DNA of 64,000 nt from assembly GCA_035385585.1 (NCBI GenBank), contig DAOOKJ010000001.1, positions 5,299 to 69,298 on the forward strand, given 5' to 3'. The position numbers and the translations under genes are program-made. The notes under the pieces were generated by a model. It was not told the origin of the DNA and did not search any database. It saw only the letters and a list, made by a program, of their open reading frames with translations. The DNA is from DAOOKJ01 sp035385585 (GTDB lineage: Bacteria > Patescibacteriota > Minisyncoccia > UBA6257). Shown piece after piece: positions 1-7,529 of the stretch (position 1 is its first letter; the number at the start of each line of letters is the position of its first letter).

Positions 1-904
1 TCTTTTCCCAATTCAAAAATATTGGTTTAACCATTTCTTTGTTTTCTGCTCCAATTTCAACAATCAATCCTAAAGATGGATTAACCTCTCCATAATAAGC
101 ATAAACTAAAAACTTTTTTTCTCCTAAAACATAAGGCTTTAAACTCTCTGGCAATTTTGGAATAAGAGAAAGAATAATTTCTTCGTCATTTAAAACATCG
201 TTATGCACCTTTGGTATCAAAATTTTAAAAGTGCCGGCTGGAAACATTGAGTCTTTCGCTTCTTTTTGAAGGGCCGAAAGAGTTGGACTGCCTTTGACTT
301 CTACATTAACCACTGCTTTTTGATAAGGGCTGCCCAACCAAACATAGGGAGAAGGCGGCAAAGTAGTAGTGGTAGTAGTAAGAAAGGTAGTAGTAGTAGA
401 AGGAACGATTTCAATCTCTTCTTTCGGTTTTAAAATTTTCTGCCCAAGGAAAAAATAACCTAAAACCAAACCGGCGATTATTAAAATTCCAATAATGATA
501 AATGGTAAAAATTTCTTTTTTGGAGTAGGTTGGACAGGAAGATTAGAAAATTCTGAGGCAGGAATTTGTGGAGGAATATTTGAATCAGGAATTTGAGGAG
601 AAATAAAGACAGGCGGTGCTTGAGGGGGTTGATTAAAACCAGTTGGGGGAGCAAAAGAAACATCCTCCATTGGTTTAGGGGGAGAAGGTGGCTGAGCTGG
701 AAATGGTGGAATTTGAGAAGGGGATGGTTGGGGGAAAACTCCACCTTCGCTCTGGACTTTCTCTAAATCCGATTCCGAGGTTCGGATAAAAATATTTGAA
801 GGCGGCGGGGCAAAAGGTTCTTCTTTCGGCTGAGACGAGGGTTGGTTCTGAAAATGAGAACCTTGATTAAAATTTTGATTTGGCTCTAAATTTTCTTCAT
901 TCAT
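1..904 (-). CDS. Membrane-anchored protein with Pro-rich cytoplasmic and Thr-rich linker segments, partial
   Basis: The frame opens with ATG at 904 and stays open to the window edge, so the C-terminus is missing; about 301 residues are visible. Residues 1 to about 125 are rich in Pro, Gln and Ser and look disordered. One hydrophobic helix follows (FLPFIIIGILIIAGLVLGYF), then a Thr-run linker (STTTTFLTTTTTLP) and a globular, presumably external part. This is a single-pass N-in arrangement. It lies 62 nt downstream of pnp on the same strand with no clear hairpin between them, so it may be read from the same transcript. I see no Shine-Dalgarno sequence. The function is not recognised; Thr-rich linkers after a single helix suggest a cell-envelope protein. 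Confidence 0.75.
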   Translation of the reverse strand, partial: MNEENLEPNQNFNQGSHFQNQPSSQPKEEPFAPPPSNIFIRTSESDLEKVQSEGGVFPQPSPSQIPPFPAQPPSPPKPMEDVSFAPPTGFNQPPQAPPVFISPQIPDSNIPPQIPASEFSNLPVQPTPKKKFLPFIIIGILIIAGLVLGYFFLGQKILKPKEEIEIVPSTTTTFLTTTTTTLPPSPYVWLGSPYQKAVVNVEVKGSPTLSALQKEAKDSMFPAGTFKILIPKVHNDVLNDEEIILSLIPKLPESLKPYVLGEKKFLVYAYYGEVNPSLGLIVEIGAENKEMVKPIFLNWEK

Positions 905-966
905 ATTAAAAATTTATTAATTTGAATTTATTATCATTATATCATAATTTTTTTGTCAAGAGAAAT

Positions 967-3126
967 CTAATTTCTTCTTAAAAATGGTTTTTTTGTTTTT
1001 TTCTTAAAATATTGAGATTGATTTTTTTCTGAGGAATTTACGTCTTTTAAAGAAAGGGAGATTTTTCCATTTTGTTCTACTCTCTTTATCTTTAATTTTA
1101 GTTCTTCGCCAGATTTCACAATATCCTCTACCCGATTTACTCTAAATGGCGCTAACTCCGATATATGGAGCAATCCTTCTTTATGGTGGCCTAAATCAAT
1201 AATTGCTCCAAATTCTTTAATTTGAGAAACTTTACCCTTAATGATTTCTCCCTCAGAAAACTCTTTAGTAATATCTTTTATTTCTTGTAAAGCCAAATTA
1301 GCTTTTTCTTTATCAGGAGCAGTAACAAAAACTGTTCCATCTTCTTTAATGTCAATTTGGACGCCTAAATTCTGAATTATTGCATTTATAACTTTTCCTC
1401 CAGGACCAATTAAGTCTCCAATTTTTTCCGGCTTAATCTTAATTACAAAAACTCTGGGAGCGTAAGGGGATAATTCTTCTCTGGGCGAACTAATTATTGA
1501 GTTCATCTTTTCTAAAATATATTCTCTAGCCTCTTTTGCTTTCTCTAATGCTTCACTTAAAATTTCTGGTGAAACTCCTTTAATTTTCATATCCATTTGC
1601 ATAGCGGTTATTCCTAAATTGGTGCCAGCAACTTTAAAATCCATATCACCAAAATGGTCTTCTGGTCCTTGAATATCAGTCAAAATTTTATAATCATTAC
1701 CTTTTTCATCTATTATTAAACCCATGGCAATTCCTGCTATATGACGAGAAATCGGTACGCCGGCAGCCATTAGAGCCAAAGAAGAAGCACAAACCGAAGC
1801 CATTGAAGTTGAACCATTAGAAGATAAAATCTCTGAAACAACCCGAATAGTATAAGGAAAATCATCAGAACTAGGAATAACAGCGCTAAGAGCCCTTTCT
1901 GCCAAAGCGCCATGACCAATTTCGCGTCTCCCCGGTCCTCTTAAAGGAGAAACTTCTCCTGAAGAATAGCCGGGAAAATTATAATGATGCATAAATCTTT
2001 TTTCCCCGGTAATTTCCATTCCTTGAACAAGTAACGCATCTGAGGGCGCGCCTAAAGTTACAACTGATAAAGCATGAGTTAATCCTCTCATAAAAATTGC
2101 CGAACCATGAAGTCTTTCAAAAACATCAATTTTCATTTCCAGGGGTCGAATTTCGTCTAACTTTCTTCCATCTGGCCTTAGTTCCTTTTCTAAAATATTT
2201 TTATGGAGAACTTGATTCAACTCGTTCGAAAAAATAAAAGCAACTTGCTTTAATAAATCATTCGGATATTCTTTTTCCTTTAAATAAATATTTAATTCAT
2301 CTTTTACTGCCTCTAATTCTTCTAATCTTTCTTTTTTCGAAGTAGGATTTAAAACTCTTTCTATTTTTTCTTTCAAAAAATTATGGATTTCTTCTTGAAA
2401 ATCTTTATCTATTTCTTGAAAAACAATTTTTTGTTTCTCTTTGCCAATTTCTTTTATTATCTTTTCCTGCTGGTCATTTAAAGCGGTAATTTCTTTTTGA
2501 GCAAGAAAAAGCGCTTCTTTAACAATCTCTTCTTTCGTTTCTTTTGCTCCACCTTCTATCATATTAATTTGATTTTTCGGACCAGAAACTACAATCTCCA
2601 TTTCCAAAGATTCTCTTTCTTCATAAGAGGGATTGAAAACAGAACCTTTATCTTTTGACCAGCCAATCCTTAAAGCAGAAACCGGACCATTAAAAGGAAT
2701 ATCTGAAACTGACAAAGCCAAAGAAGCGGCGATAATTGATAAAACATCAGGATCGTTTCTTTCGTCAATTGAAAGGCAAGTAACAACTACCTGGACATCG
2801 CGGCGCATAGTTTCTGGAAAAAGCGGTCGAATAGTTCTATCTATTAATCTACTTGTTAAAACCGCCACTTCTGTCGGTCTTGATTCTCTTCTCACAAAAC
2901 GACTGCCATAAATTTTTCCGGCAGCATAATATTTTTCTTCGTAATCGACTAATAAAGGAAAAAAATCTATCTCAGGCCTATCATTTTTTCCCATTACTGC
3001 ATTTGCTAAAACACAAGTCCCTCCCATTTTAACTAAAACCGAGCCATTTGCTTGCTCGGCTAAATTAGAAAACTCAACCTCTATAATTTTGTCTTTTAAT
3101 TTTAATTGATATTTTTTAATCTCCAT
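967..3126 (-). CDS. pnp: Polyribonucleotide nucleotidyltransferase (PNPase)
   Basis: This is a 719-residue protein of normal family length. It degrades RNA 3' to 5' by phosphorolysis and can add tails in reverse. Two RNase PH-like domains (about 1-220 and 310-545) flank a helical linker. A KH domain with the GPGG loop (about 553-615) and an S1 domain (about 620-695; GKVSQIKEFGAIIDLG) follow. The typical segment RRREIGHGALAERAL-type (seen as GRREIGHGALAERAL) is present in the second core domain. The tail is basic. It begins 2 nt after the NYN gene and lies downstream of rpsO, so the three genes form one operon. The rpsO-pnp pairing is classical; the inserted NYN gene is not. Confidence 0.97.
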   Translation of the reverse strand: MEIKKYQLKLKDKIIEVEFSNLAEQANGSVLVKMGGTCVLANAVMGKNDRPEIDFFPLLVDYEEKYYAAGKIYGSRFVRRESRPTEVAVLTSRLIDRTIRPLFPETMRRDVQVVVTCLSIDERNDPDVLSIIAASLALSVSDIPFNGPVSALRIGWSKDKGSVFNPSYEERESLEMEIVVSGPKNQINMIEGGAKETKEEIVKEALFLAQKEITALNDQQEKIIKEIGKEKQKIVFQEIDKDFQEEIHNFLKEKIERVLNPTSKKERLEELEAVKDELNIYLKEKEYPNDLLKQVAFIFSNELNQVLHKNILEKELRPDGRKLDEIRPLEMKIDVFERLHGSAIFMRGLTHALSVVTLGAPSDALLVQGMEITGEKRFMHHYNFPGYSSGEVSPLRGPGRREIGHGALAERALSAVIPSSDDFPYTIRVVSEILSSNGSTSMASVCASSLALMAAGVPISRHIAGIAMGLIIDEKGNDYKILTDIQGPEDHFGDMDFKVAGTNLGITAMQMDMKIKGVSPEILSEALEKAKEAREYILEKMNSIISSPREELSPYAPRVFVIKIKPEKIGDLIGPGGKVINAIIQNLGVQIDIKEDGTVFVTAPDKEKANLALQEIKDITKEFSEGEIIKGKVSQIKEFGAIIDLGHHKEGLLHISELAPFRVNRVEDIVKSGEELKLKIKRVEQNGKISLSLKDVNSSEKNQSQYFKKKTKKPFLRRN

Positions 3127-3128
3127 TT

Positions 3129-3683
3129 TTATCTTCTTTTTATTCTAATAATCGCCGGAATTTTTGGTCTAAATCCTTCTTCGACTTTTAAGAGAAAATA
3201 ATCAGGCCTTTCATCCAAATCAATAAATTCATCTGCTATTTCTTTCAAACGAGTAGAAGTAGTCCTGCCAAAAGCAATTACTTCTACATATTTTCCTTCG
3301 GTTTTTAAATGTTCAATTAAAGGAATAAAATCACCATCTCCAGAAATTAAAATTACCACATCTAAATTATGACCAATTCTAATCGCATCCATTGCCAAAC
3401 CGACATCCCAGTCGCCTTTTTTTGAACCATCAGGATAAACCTGCAATTCTTTTCTTTTAACCTCAATCCCTATTTTTTCTAGGGCTTCAAAAAAAGATTC
3501 TTCTGACAATTCAGCTGATTGCGCCGCATAAGCAATTGCCCTAATTAATTGCCTGTCTGAAACCGCTTCCAACAAAAGATTTTTAAAATTCACTCTTTTA
3601 TTGTAAAGATTTTTTGCCGAGTGATATAAGTTTTGAACATCAATAAAAACTCCTACTCGCTGATTTTTATGTTTTATTGCCAT
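3129..3683 (-). CDS. NYN domain (LabA/DUF88-like, PIN-fold) putative ribonuclease
   Basis: The 184-residue protein shows the acidic motifs of the NYN branch of PIN-like nucleases: GVFIDVQNLY near the start, DWDVGLAMDAI in the middle and ISGDGDFIPLI about two thirds through. The conserved Asp residues would bind the metal for RNA cleavage, but activity is inferred from the family. I chose ATG at 3683; a TTG at 3698 would add five residues and has no better ribosome site. It sits between rpsO and pnp with a 2-nt gap to pnp, which points to a role in RNA turnover or ribosome-linked RNA processing. Confidence 0.85.
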   Translation of the reverse strand: MAIKHKNQRVGVFIDVQNLYHSAKNLYNKRVNFKNLLLEAVSDRQLIRAIAYAAQSAELSEESFFEALEKIGIEVKRKELQVYPDGSKKGDWDVGLAMDAIRIGHNLDVVILISGDGDFIPLIEHLKTEGKYVEVIAFGRTTSTRLKEIADEFIDLDERPDYFLLKVEEGFRPKIPAIIRIKRR

Positions 3684-3705
3684 AGAATTAACTAACAACT
3701 TGCAG

Positions 3706-3966
3706 CTATAAACCTAATTTTTTCACTATTTTGTTATAACGGCGCACTGATTCTTTTTTCAAAGAGTTTAAAAGTTTTCTTCTTTTAGAAACCATCGATA
3801 AAAGTCCGCGTCGGGAATGAAAATCTTTTGGATGCTTTTTTAAATGTTTAGCCAAAAGTTCGATTTCTCTTGTCAATAAAGAAATTTGAACCTCTGGTGA
3901 ACCAGTATCTTTATCGTGAATAGCTGCTTCTCTAATAATCTTACTTTTTTCTTTTGATTTAAGCAT
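3706..3966 (-). CDS. rpsO: 30S ribosomal protein S15
   Basis: At 86 residues it has the normal length for S15, which binds the central domain of 16S rRNA. The family pattern is clear: DTGSPEVQISLLTREIELL, then HLKKHPKDFHSRRGLL and a final MVSKRRKLLNSLKK segment. It is the first gene of the rpsO-NYN-pnp operon on the minus strand. In many bacteria S15 represses its own mRNA; no specific operator is evident here. Nothing unusual is seen in the protein. Confidence 0.97.
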   Translation of the reverse strand: MLKSKEKSKIIREAAIHDKDTGSPEVQISLLTREIELLAKHLKKHPKDFHSRRGLLSMVSKRRKLLNSLKKESVRRYNKIVKKLGL

Positions 3967-4032
3967 AAATTTCCTAGATTTTTGTTTTTCCTTCTCTCTT
4001 AATTTTTAGTTTACCATAACTACCATTAAAAA

Positions 4033-4074
4033 GCAAATAAAAAAGCCCCCTAATTTTGATTTTATTTGGGGGCT
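4033..4074 (-). terminator. Intrinsic terminator after the gene at 4093-4659
   Basis: A 7-bp stem (AGCCCCC / GGGGGCT, 4044-4050 and 4068-4074) is followed on the minus strand by a U-rich tract at 4033-4043. It lies 19 nt past the stop codon of the upstream minus-strand gene and just before rpsO, separating the two units. Confidence 0.85.
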
Positions 4075-4092
4075 CAAATTTTGTTCCTCATT

Positions 4093-4659
4093 TTATCCTC
4101 CTTTTAGAAGTTTTTTTCTTTCGTTTTTTACTGTCTCCTTTTCTTTTTCGAAATTTAAGATAATAGGCTCAAGAGTTTTTCTGACTTTTATTTCTTGAAG
4201 GATAACACTATCACCATCTTCTTGAGATCTCTTTTCAATTTTTCTCTTTATCTCTTGCAATTTTCTATTAAAATCAGATAATCTTTTATCAGAAGCCGCT
4301 CTACACGAATTAATTAATTGGACAATTTCTTGAGGGCTTACGCTGTCTAATTTAATTTTTCCTTCTTTGATCAGTTCTTCGACAAGGGGAAGTAAATTTT
4401 CGATTTCCGCTGGTCCAAGAAGTTTATTCTTTGGACAATTTTCACAGAGGAAATCTCCGTCCGGGAAAACGAACCTCCACCCAAAACAAACTGGATTCTG
4501 ATATTCTGCTTTCTCAAGGAATTTCCTGCGTGTTTTTTCTAAGGGCAATTGATTAGTATTTTCTAGTTTTTCCTCAAGGGGCACTTGGAGAGGAGTTTTA
4601 AATCTTCGAGAGTTTCTTGAGCGGGCATCAGCCGCTCTCTTAAAAAGAGGAACTTTCAT
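4093..4659 (-). CDS. Uncharacterised protein with Cys cluster and C-terminal coiled coil
   Basis: This is a 188-residue soluble protein of no family I recognise. It has a basic N-terminus (KRAADARSRNSRRFK), a short region with three Cys (NPVCFGW and FLCENCPKN, about residues 57-80) that could bind a metal, and a long charged helical tail. The start is firm: a near-perfect Shine-Dalgarno sequence AGGAGGT lies on the minus strand at 4671-4677, 11 nt from ATG. It is a single-gene unit, with its own terminator downstream and a tRNA gene upstream. No signal peptide or membrane helix is visible. The three cysteines resemble an incomplete zinc or Fe-S knuckle. Confidence 0.7.
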   Translation of the reverse strand: MKVPLFKRAADARSRNSRRFKTPLQVPLEEKLENTNQLPLEKTRRKFLEKAEYQNPVCFGWRFVFPDGDFLCENCPKNKLLGPAEIENLLPLVEELIKEGKIKLDSVSPQEIVQLINSCRAASDKRLSDFNRKLQEIKRKIEKRSQEDGDSVILQEIKVRKTLEPIILNFEKEKETVKNERKKLLKGG

Positions 4660-4772
4660 TTTTTCTTTTCACCTCCTTTTTCAAAGTACTCTTCTGAAGC
4701 CTGTTTTTGCAGATTTCAGAAAGCAAGGATAATTATACAGGTTTAAAATAAAAAAGCAAGGAAAAGGGCGAA

Positions 4773-4905
4773 GCCCCTCACTTGGAAAAGATTGGTTTCA
4801 CCAAAAAACTATTTAAAAATAAGAGACAAAATTTGCTCTAAAATTCCAAGATAATTTTACCTTCCTTAATTTATAAATAAATTTTATCTTTTCCAAGTGA
4901 GGGGC
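4773..4905. repeat. 20-bp perfect inverted repeat with 93-nt spacer beside tRNA-Ser
   Basis: The sequence at 4773-4792 (starts GCCCCTCACTTGG) recurs as an exact reverse complement at 4886-4905. The spacer is A+T-rich with no reading frame of note. The right arm ends exactly at the discriminator base of the adjacent tRNA-Ser gene. It could be a small mobile-element remnant or a long hairpin that ends tRNA transcription, but there is no U-tract directly after the right arm. Confidence 0.8.
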
Positions 4906-4992
4906 GGAGGGTGTGGGATTCGAACCCACGGACCGCTTTGAAGGCGGTCACGGTTTAGCAAACCGTCGCTTTAACCACTCAGCCAACCCTCC
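4905..4992 (-). tRNA. tRNA-Ser (anticodon GCU)
   Basis: A full class II cloverleaf is present: 7-bp acceptor GGAGGGT/ACCCTCC, anticodon loop with GCT, a long variable arm (GACCGCC...GGCGGTC type) and T-loop TTCGAAT. The discriminator is G, as expected for serine tRNA. CCA is not encoded. It is transcribed leftwards from its own promoter at 5002-5030. Confidence 0.95.
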
Positions 4993-5001
4993 TTTTTAAA
5001 C

Positions 5002-5030
5002 ATTTTATCTTTTTATTGTAAAAAAAGCAA
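5002..5030 (-). promoter_or_regulatory. Sigma-70-type promoter for tRNA-Ser(GCU)
   Basis: On the minus strand, TTGCTT (5030-5025) is followed after 17 nt by TAAAAT (5007-5002). The predicted start falls 4-5 nt before the tRNA 5' end. Confidence 0.65.
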
Positions 5031-5045
5031 ATTTTTGAAAAAAAG

Positions 5046-5054
5046 TTATCCACA
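5046..5054 (+). promoter_or_regulatory. Perfect DnaA box between divergent promoters
   Basis: TTATCCACA matches the DnaA-box consensus exactly. It lies between the -35 elements of the divergent tRNA-Ser promoter and the 3D-protein promoter. A second exact copy at 31605-31613 is inside pheS and may be chance. Confidence 0.5.
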
Positions 5055-5062
5055 TTTTTCTC

Positions 5063-5090
5063 TTGACAAAAATTACTAACCTGATAGAAT
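5063..5090 (+). promoter_or_regulatory. Sigma-70-type promoter of the 3D-domain gene
   Basis: TTGACA (5063-5068) and TAGAAT (5085-5090) are spaced by 16 nt. The predicted start, about 5097, is 2 nt before a perfect hairpin. Confidence 0.75.
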
Positions 5091-5098
5091 AGGGGTTG

Positions 5099-5120
5099 AA
5101 ACTCCCAAATAGGGAGTTTT
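5099..5120 (+). promoter_or_regulatory. Terminator-like hairpin at the transcript 5' end
   Basis: AAACTCCC / GGGAGTTT forms an 8-bp perfect stem with a 5-nt AAATA loop, followed by a short U run. It begins about +2 from the predicted start and ends 5 nt before the TTG start codon. It could protect the 5' end, pause the polymerase or attenuate. Confidence 0.6.
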
Positions 5121-5124
5121 TATA

Positions 5125-5709
5125 TTGGATATGCATAAAAAATATATAAATCAAGCACCTTTTTGGCTTTTAGCCTTAAATAAGGGCCTAAAACTCAATC
5201 TTTTACTCTTTGTCCTGGCTTTTAGTTTCGTTAGCCGCTGGTCAGGGATTTTAGTCGAAGGTTCGCCAACAGTTTTTATTGATGAAAACTTACCATTTGA
5301 GTCTTCTAACAACGAGAAAGGAGAGTTGAACCTCTTTCTTACTTCTTTTTTGGCTTCAAATGGCCCCCTTATTTCTCCTAAAAAAATAGAAATTACTGTT
5401 ACTGGCTATTCTTCAAGACCAGAAGAAACAGATGATACCCCTTTTATTACTGCTTCGGGAAAAGTAGTAGAAGATGGAGTGGCAGCGGCGAATTTTTTGG
5501 CTTTTGGCACCAAAGTTCGCTTTCCTGAACTTTTTGGCGACAAAATCTTTGTGATTTATGACCGTATGCACGAAAGATTTAGCGAAGACAGGGTTGATAT
5601 TTGGTTTATGTCAACTGAAGAGGCAAAAAATTTTGGGGTTAAAAAGACAATAATGGAAATAATCGAGGAGAAAGAGGAGACAACGACTGCAGTTAATTTT
5701 AATAAATGA
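5125..5709 (+). CDS. 3D-domain (RlpA/double-psi-barrel-like) secreted cell-wall protein
   Basis: This is a 194-residue protein with an N-terminal hydrophobic segment at about residues 23-38 (LNLLLFVLAFSFVS), so it is exported or membrane-anchored. The C-terminal half is a 3D domain named for three Asp: TDDTPFITASGK, FVIYDRM and EDRVDIWF are all present. 3D domains occur in lytic transglycosylases and resuscitation-type factors, so peptidoglycan turnover is likely. The start may be TTG at 5125 or ATG at 5131; both are very close to the leader hairpin and no Shine-Dalgarno sequence is visible. It is a single-gene unit with its own promoter and terminator. Confidence 0.85.
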   Translation: MDMHKKYINQAPFWLLALNKGLKLNLLLFVLAFSFVSRWSGILVEGSPTVFIDENLPFESSNNEKGELNLFLTSFLASNGPLISPKKIEITVTGYSSRPEETDDTPFITASGKVVEDGVAAANFLAFGTKVRFPELFGDKIFVIYDRMHERFSEDRVDIWFMSTEEAKNFGVKKTIMEIIEEKEETTTAVNFNK

Positions 5710-5731
5710 CATAATAATTGAAACTTTAAAC

Positions 5732-5765
5732 AAAAGCCCTACTTTCTGAAAAAAGGAGGGCTTTT
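5732..5765. terminator. Bidirectional intrinsic terminator
   Basis: AAAAGCCCT (5732-5740) pairs with AGGGCTTTT (5757-5765), a 9-bp stem with A/T runs on both sides. It serves the 3D gene on the plus strand and the tRNA-Cys/tRNA-Leu unit on the minus strand. Confidence 0.85.
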
Positions 5766-5772
5766 AAAATAG

Positions 5773-5855
5773 TGCCCAGGGTGGGACTCGAACCCACAAG
5801 CCTCATCGGCATTTGATCTTAAGTCAAACGTGTTTGCCAATTTCACCACCTGGGC
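5773..5855 (-). tRNA. tRNA-Leu (anticodon UAA)
   Basis: Class II cloverleaf with acceptor GCCCAGG/CCTGGGC, anticodon loop GACTTAAGATC containing TAA, a long variable arm, T-loop TTCGAGT and discriminator A. CCA is not encoded. Confidence 0.95.
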
Positions 5856-5867
5856 AAAAGTTTGCCG

Positions 5868-5940
5868 AGGCCATGGTGGGAATTGCACCCACGAATAACG
5901 GTTTTGCAGACCGCAGCGTTAGCTACTTCGCCACATGGCC
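5868..5940 (-). tRNA. tRNA-Cys (anticodon GCA) with altered D- and T-loops
   Basis: The cloverleaf is complete: acceptor GGCCATG/CATGGCC, anticodon loop CTGCAAA, discriminator U as usual for Cys. Two normally invariant positions differ. The D-loop reads AAGTAGCTAA, giving A where G18 is expected, and the T-loop reads TGCAATT, giving G at position 55. G19 and C56 are kept. CCA is not encoded. Confidence 0.9.
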
Positions 5941-5954
5941 TTTTTAAAATTTTA

Positions 5955-7427
5955 TTAAATTTTACGGAAAAATTCAAGAAAATCTCCAACTTTTATCTCT
6001 TCTTTTAATTCAACTAAAAGACCGCATTCTTCATTTGTTAAAACTTCATTAACATCAACTTTATTTTTCTGCAAATTCAAAAGTTTGCCTTCATTAATTT
6101 TTTCTTCGTTTCTTAACAAACGAACTCTTGCCTTATTTAACGCTTTTCCTTCAATTACTTTGCCGCCAATCAACTGATTTCCTTTAACAGAATTAAAGAC
6201 TTTTAAAACCTCTAATTTTCCAAAAATTTCTTCAGTTGGCTTTTCAAGAAAATTCTTTTCAACCGCTTCTTCAACCTGTTTTTCTAAATCATAAATAATT
6301 TCACCTTCTAAAAGAATCAAATTAGGGTTATTTATTAAAAAATTTGTTATTTCTGGCTTTCTTTTTACTCGAAAACCAATAATGAGAGTTCCGTTAGGGT
6401 TGGCTAACTTTAAATCTCCTTCAGAAACATCTCCGGTCTCATTTAAAATCAAAACAAAAGCCCAATTTTTATTTAAACCTAATCTGTCTATTAGTTCCTC
6501 AATCGCTTCGCCTGAACTAATAACATCGCTTTTAATGATTAAAGGAATTCTTATTGGCGATTCGCTTTGGCCCAAAATCTTTGTCCTAATGAAATTTTTA
6601 TTTTTATCTTCTAAAATATCTTCTTTTTCCCCACTAATAAAAATTGAGCCGACCGGCGGCACTTCTTCAAAACCAATAATTCTCACTGGTGAAGAAAAAG
6701 TTGCTTCTTTAATTGGTTCTCCAAAAAAATTCTCTATTATTTTCGCCTTTCCTTTTACTCCACCAGCAAAAATATGATTTTTTACTTTCAAAGTGCCATT
6801 AGTAATTATTATAGTTGCAACTGGCCCTCTCTTTGAGTCAAGAAAGGACTCAATTACTACTCCTTCGGCTGGTAAATTTTTATCTCCTTTTAGATTCTCC
6901 AATTCTGCCATTAGTAAAATCAATTCTAATAATTCATCTATTCCTTGACCGGTTTTTGAAGAAACTTCTACCCAAGAAATATCTCCGCCCCAGTTTTCAA
7001 GATAAACGCCGGCCTCCAGCAGTTCTTTTTTTACTTTTTCTGGTTGGGCTTCTTCTTTATCTATTTTTGTCAAAGCCACTAAAAAGGGAATTTGGGCTTC
7101 TTTGATATGAACTAATGATTCTTTTGTCTGGGGTTTTACTCCTTCATCGGCTGCCACCACTAAAATAGCAATATCCGCAGCCTTTGCGCCCCGGGAACGA
7201 ATCTTTGAAAAAGCCTCATGACCAGGAGTATCAATAAAAGTAATTCTGCGGCTTTTATGTTCAATTTCATAAGCGCCAATATGTTGAGTAATCCCTCCAG
7301 CTTCTTTTTCTGCCACTTTTGTCTTGCGGACATAGTCTAAAAGCGAAGTTTTTCCATGATCAACATGGCCTAAAACAACAACAACTGGTGGTCGAGGAAT
7401 TAAATTTTGATTTTTGTTTTGTTCCAT
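5955..7427 (-). CDS. infB: Translation initiation factor IF-2, short form
   Basis: The protein has 490 residues, far below the 700-890 of most bacteria, because the variable N-terminal region is absent; the GTPase domain starts at about residue 13. G motifs are GHVDHGKT (G1), DTPGHE (G3) and SSK (G5). The G4 motif reads TKID where NKxD is usual. Domains II to IV follow to the C-terminus. IF-2 brings fMet-tRNA to the 30S subunit and drives subunit joining. It stands alone between tRNA genes rather than in a nusA-infB operon; nusA is at 59403-60605. Confidence 0.96.
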   Translation of the reverse strand: MEQNKNQNLIPRPPVVVVLGHVDHGKTSLLDYVRKTKVAEKEAGGITQHIGAYEIEHKSRRITFIDTPGHEAFSKIRSRGAKAADIAILVVAADEGVKPQTKESLVHIKEAQIPFLVALTKIDKEEAQPEKVKKELLEAGVYLENWGGDISWVEVSSKTGQGIDELLELILLMAELENLKGDKNLPAEGVVIESFLDSKRGPVATIIITNGTLKVKNHIFAGGVKGKAKIIENFFGEPIKEATFSSPVRIIGFEEVPPVGSIFISGEKEDILEDKNKNFIRTKILGQSESPIRIPLIIKSDVISSGEAIEELIDRLGLNKNWAFVLILNETGDVSEGDLKLANPNGTLIIGFRVKRKPEITNFLINNPNLILLEGEIIYDLEKQVEEAVEKNFLEKPTEEIFGKLEVLKVFNSVKGNQLIGGKVIEGKALNKARVRLLRNEEKINEGKLLNLQKNKVDVNEVLTNEECGLLVELKEEIKVGDFLEFFRKI

Positions 7428-7459
7428 AGTTTACAGAAAATATTTTCTTTATTTTTATT

Positions 7460-7488
7460 AAATTAACGACATCGCAAGTCGTTAATTT
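7460..7488. terminator. 11-bp perfect hairpin between tRNA-Ser(UGA) and infB
   Basis: AAATTAACGAC (7460-7470) pairs perfectly with GTCGTTAATTT (7478-7488) around a 7-nt loop. A/T-rich tracts follow on both strands. It may terminate the tRNA transcript or sit in the infB leader; no infB promoter is obvious between it and the start codon. Confidence 0.5.
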
Positions 7489-7529
7489 TAATATATTAAG
7501 TTGCAATGCTGCTCATTAGAGGGACGAAG

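Noticed and set aside
481..744. Minus-strand open frame rich in Leu and His
   Set aside because: It overlaps in another frame the longer anchored-protein gene (start 904), which has a sensible membrane helix and linker.
7460..7488. Fifth promoter with +1 hairpin, before infB
   Set aside because: The hairpin is clear, but no -35/-10 pair with good spacing precedes it on the minus strand.
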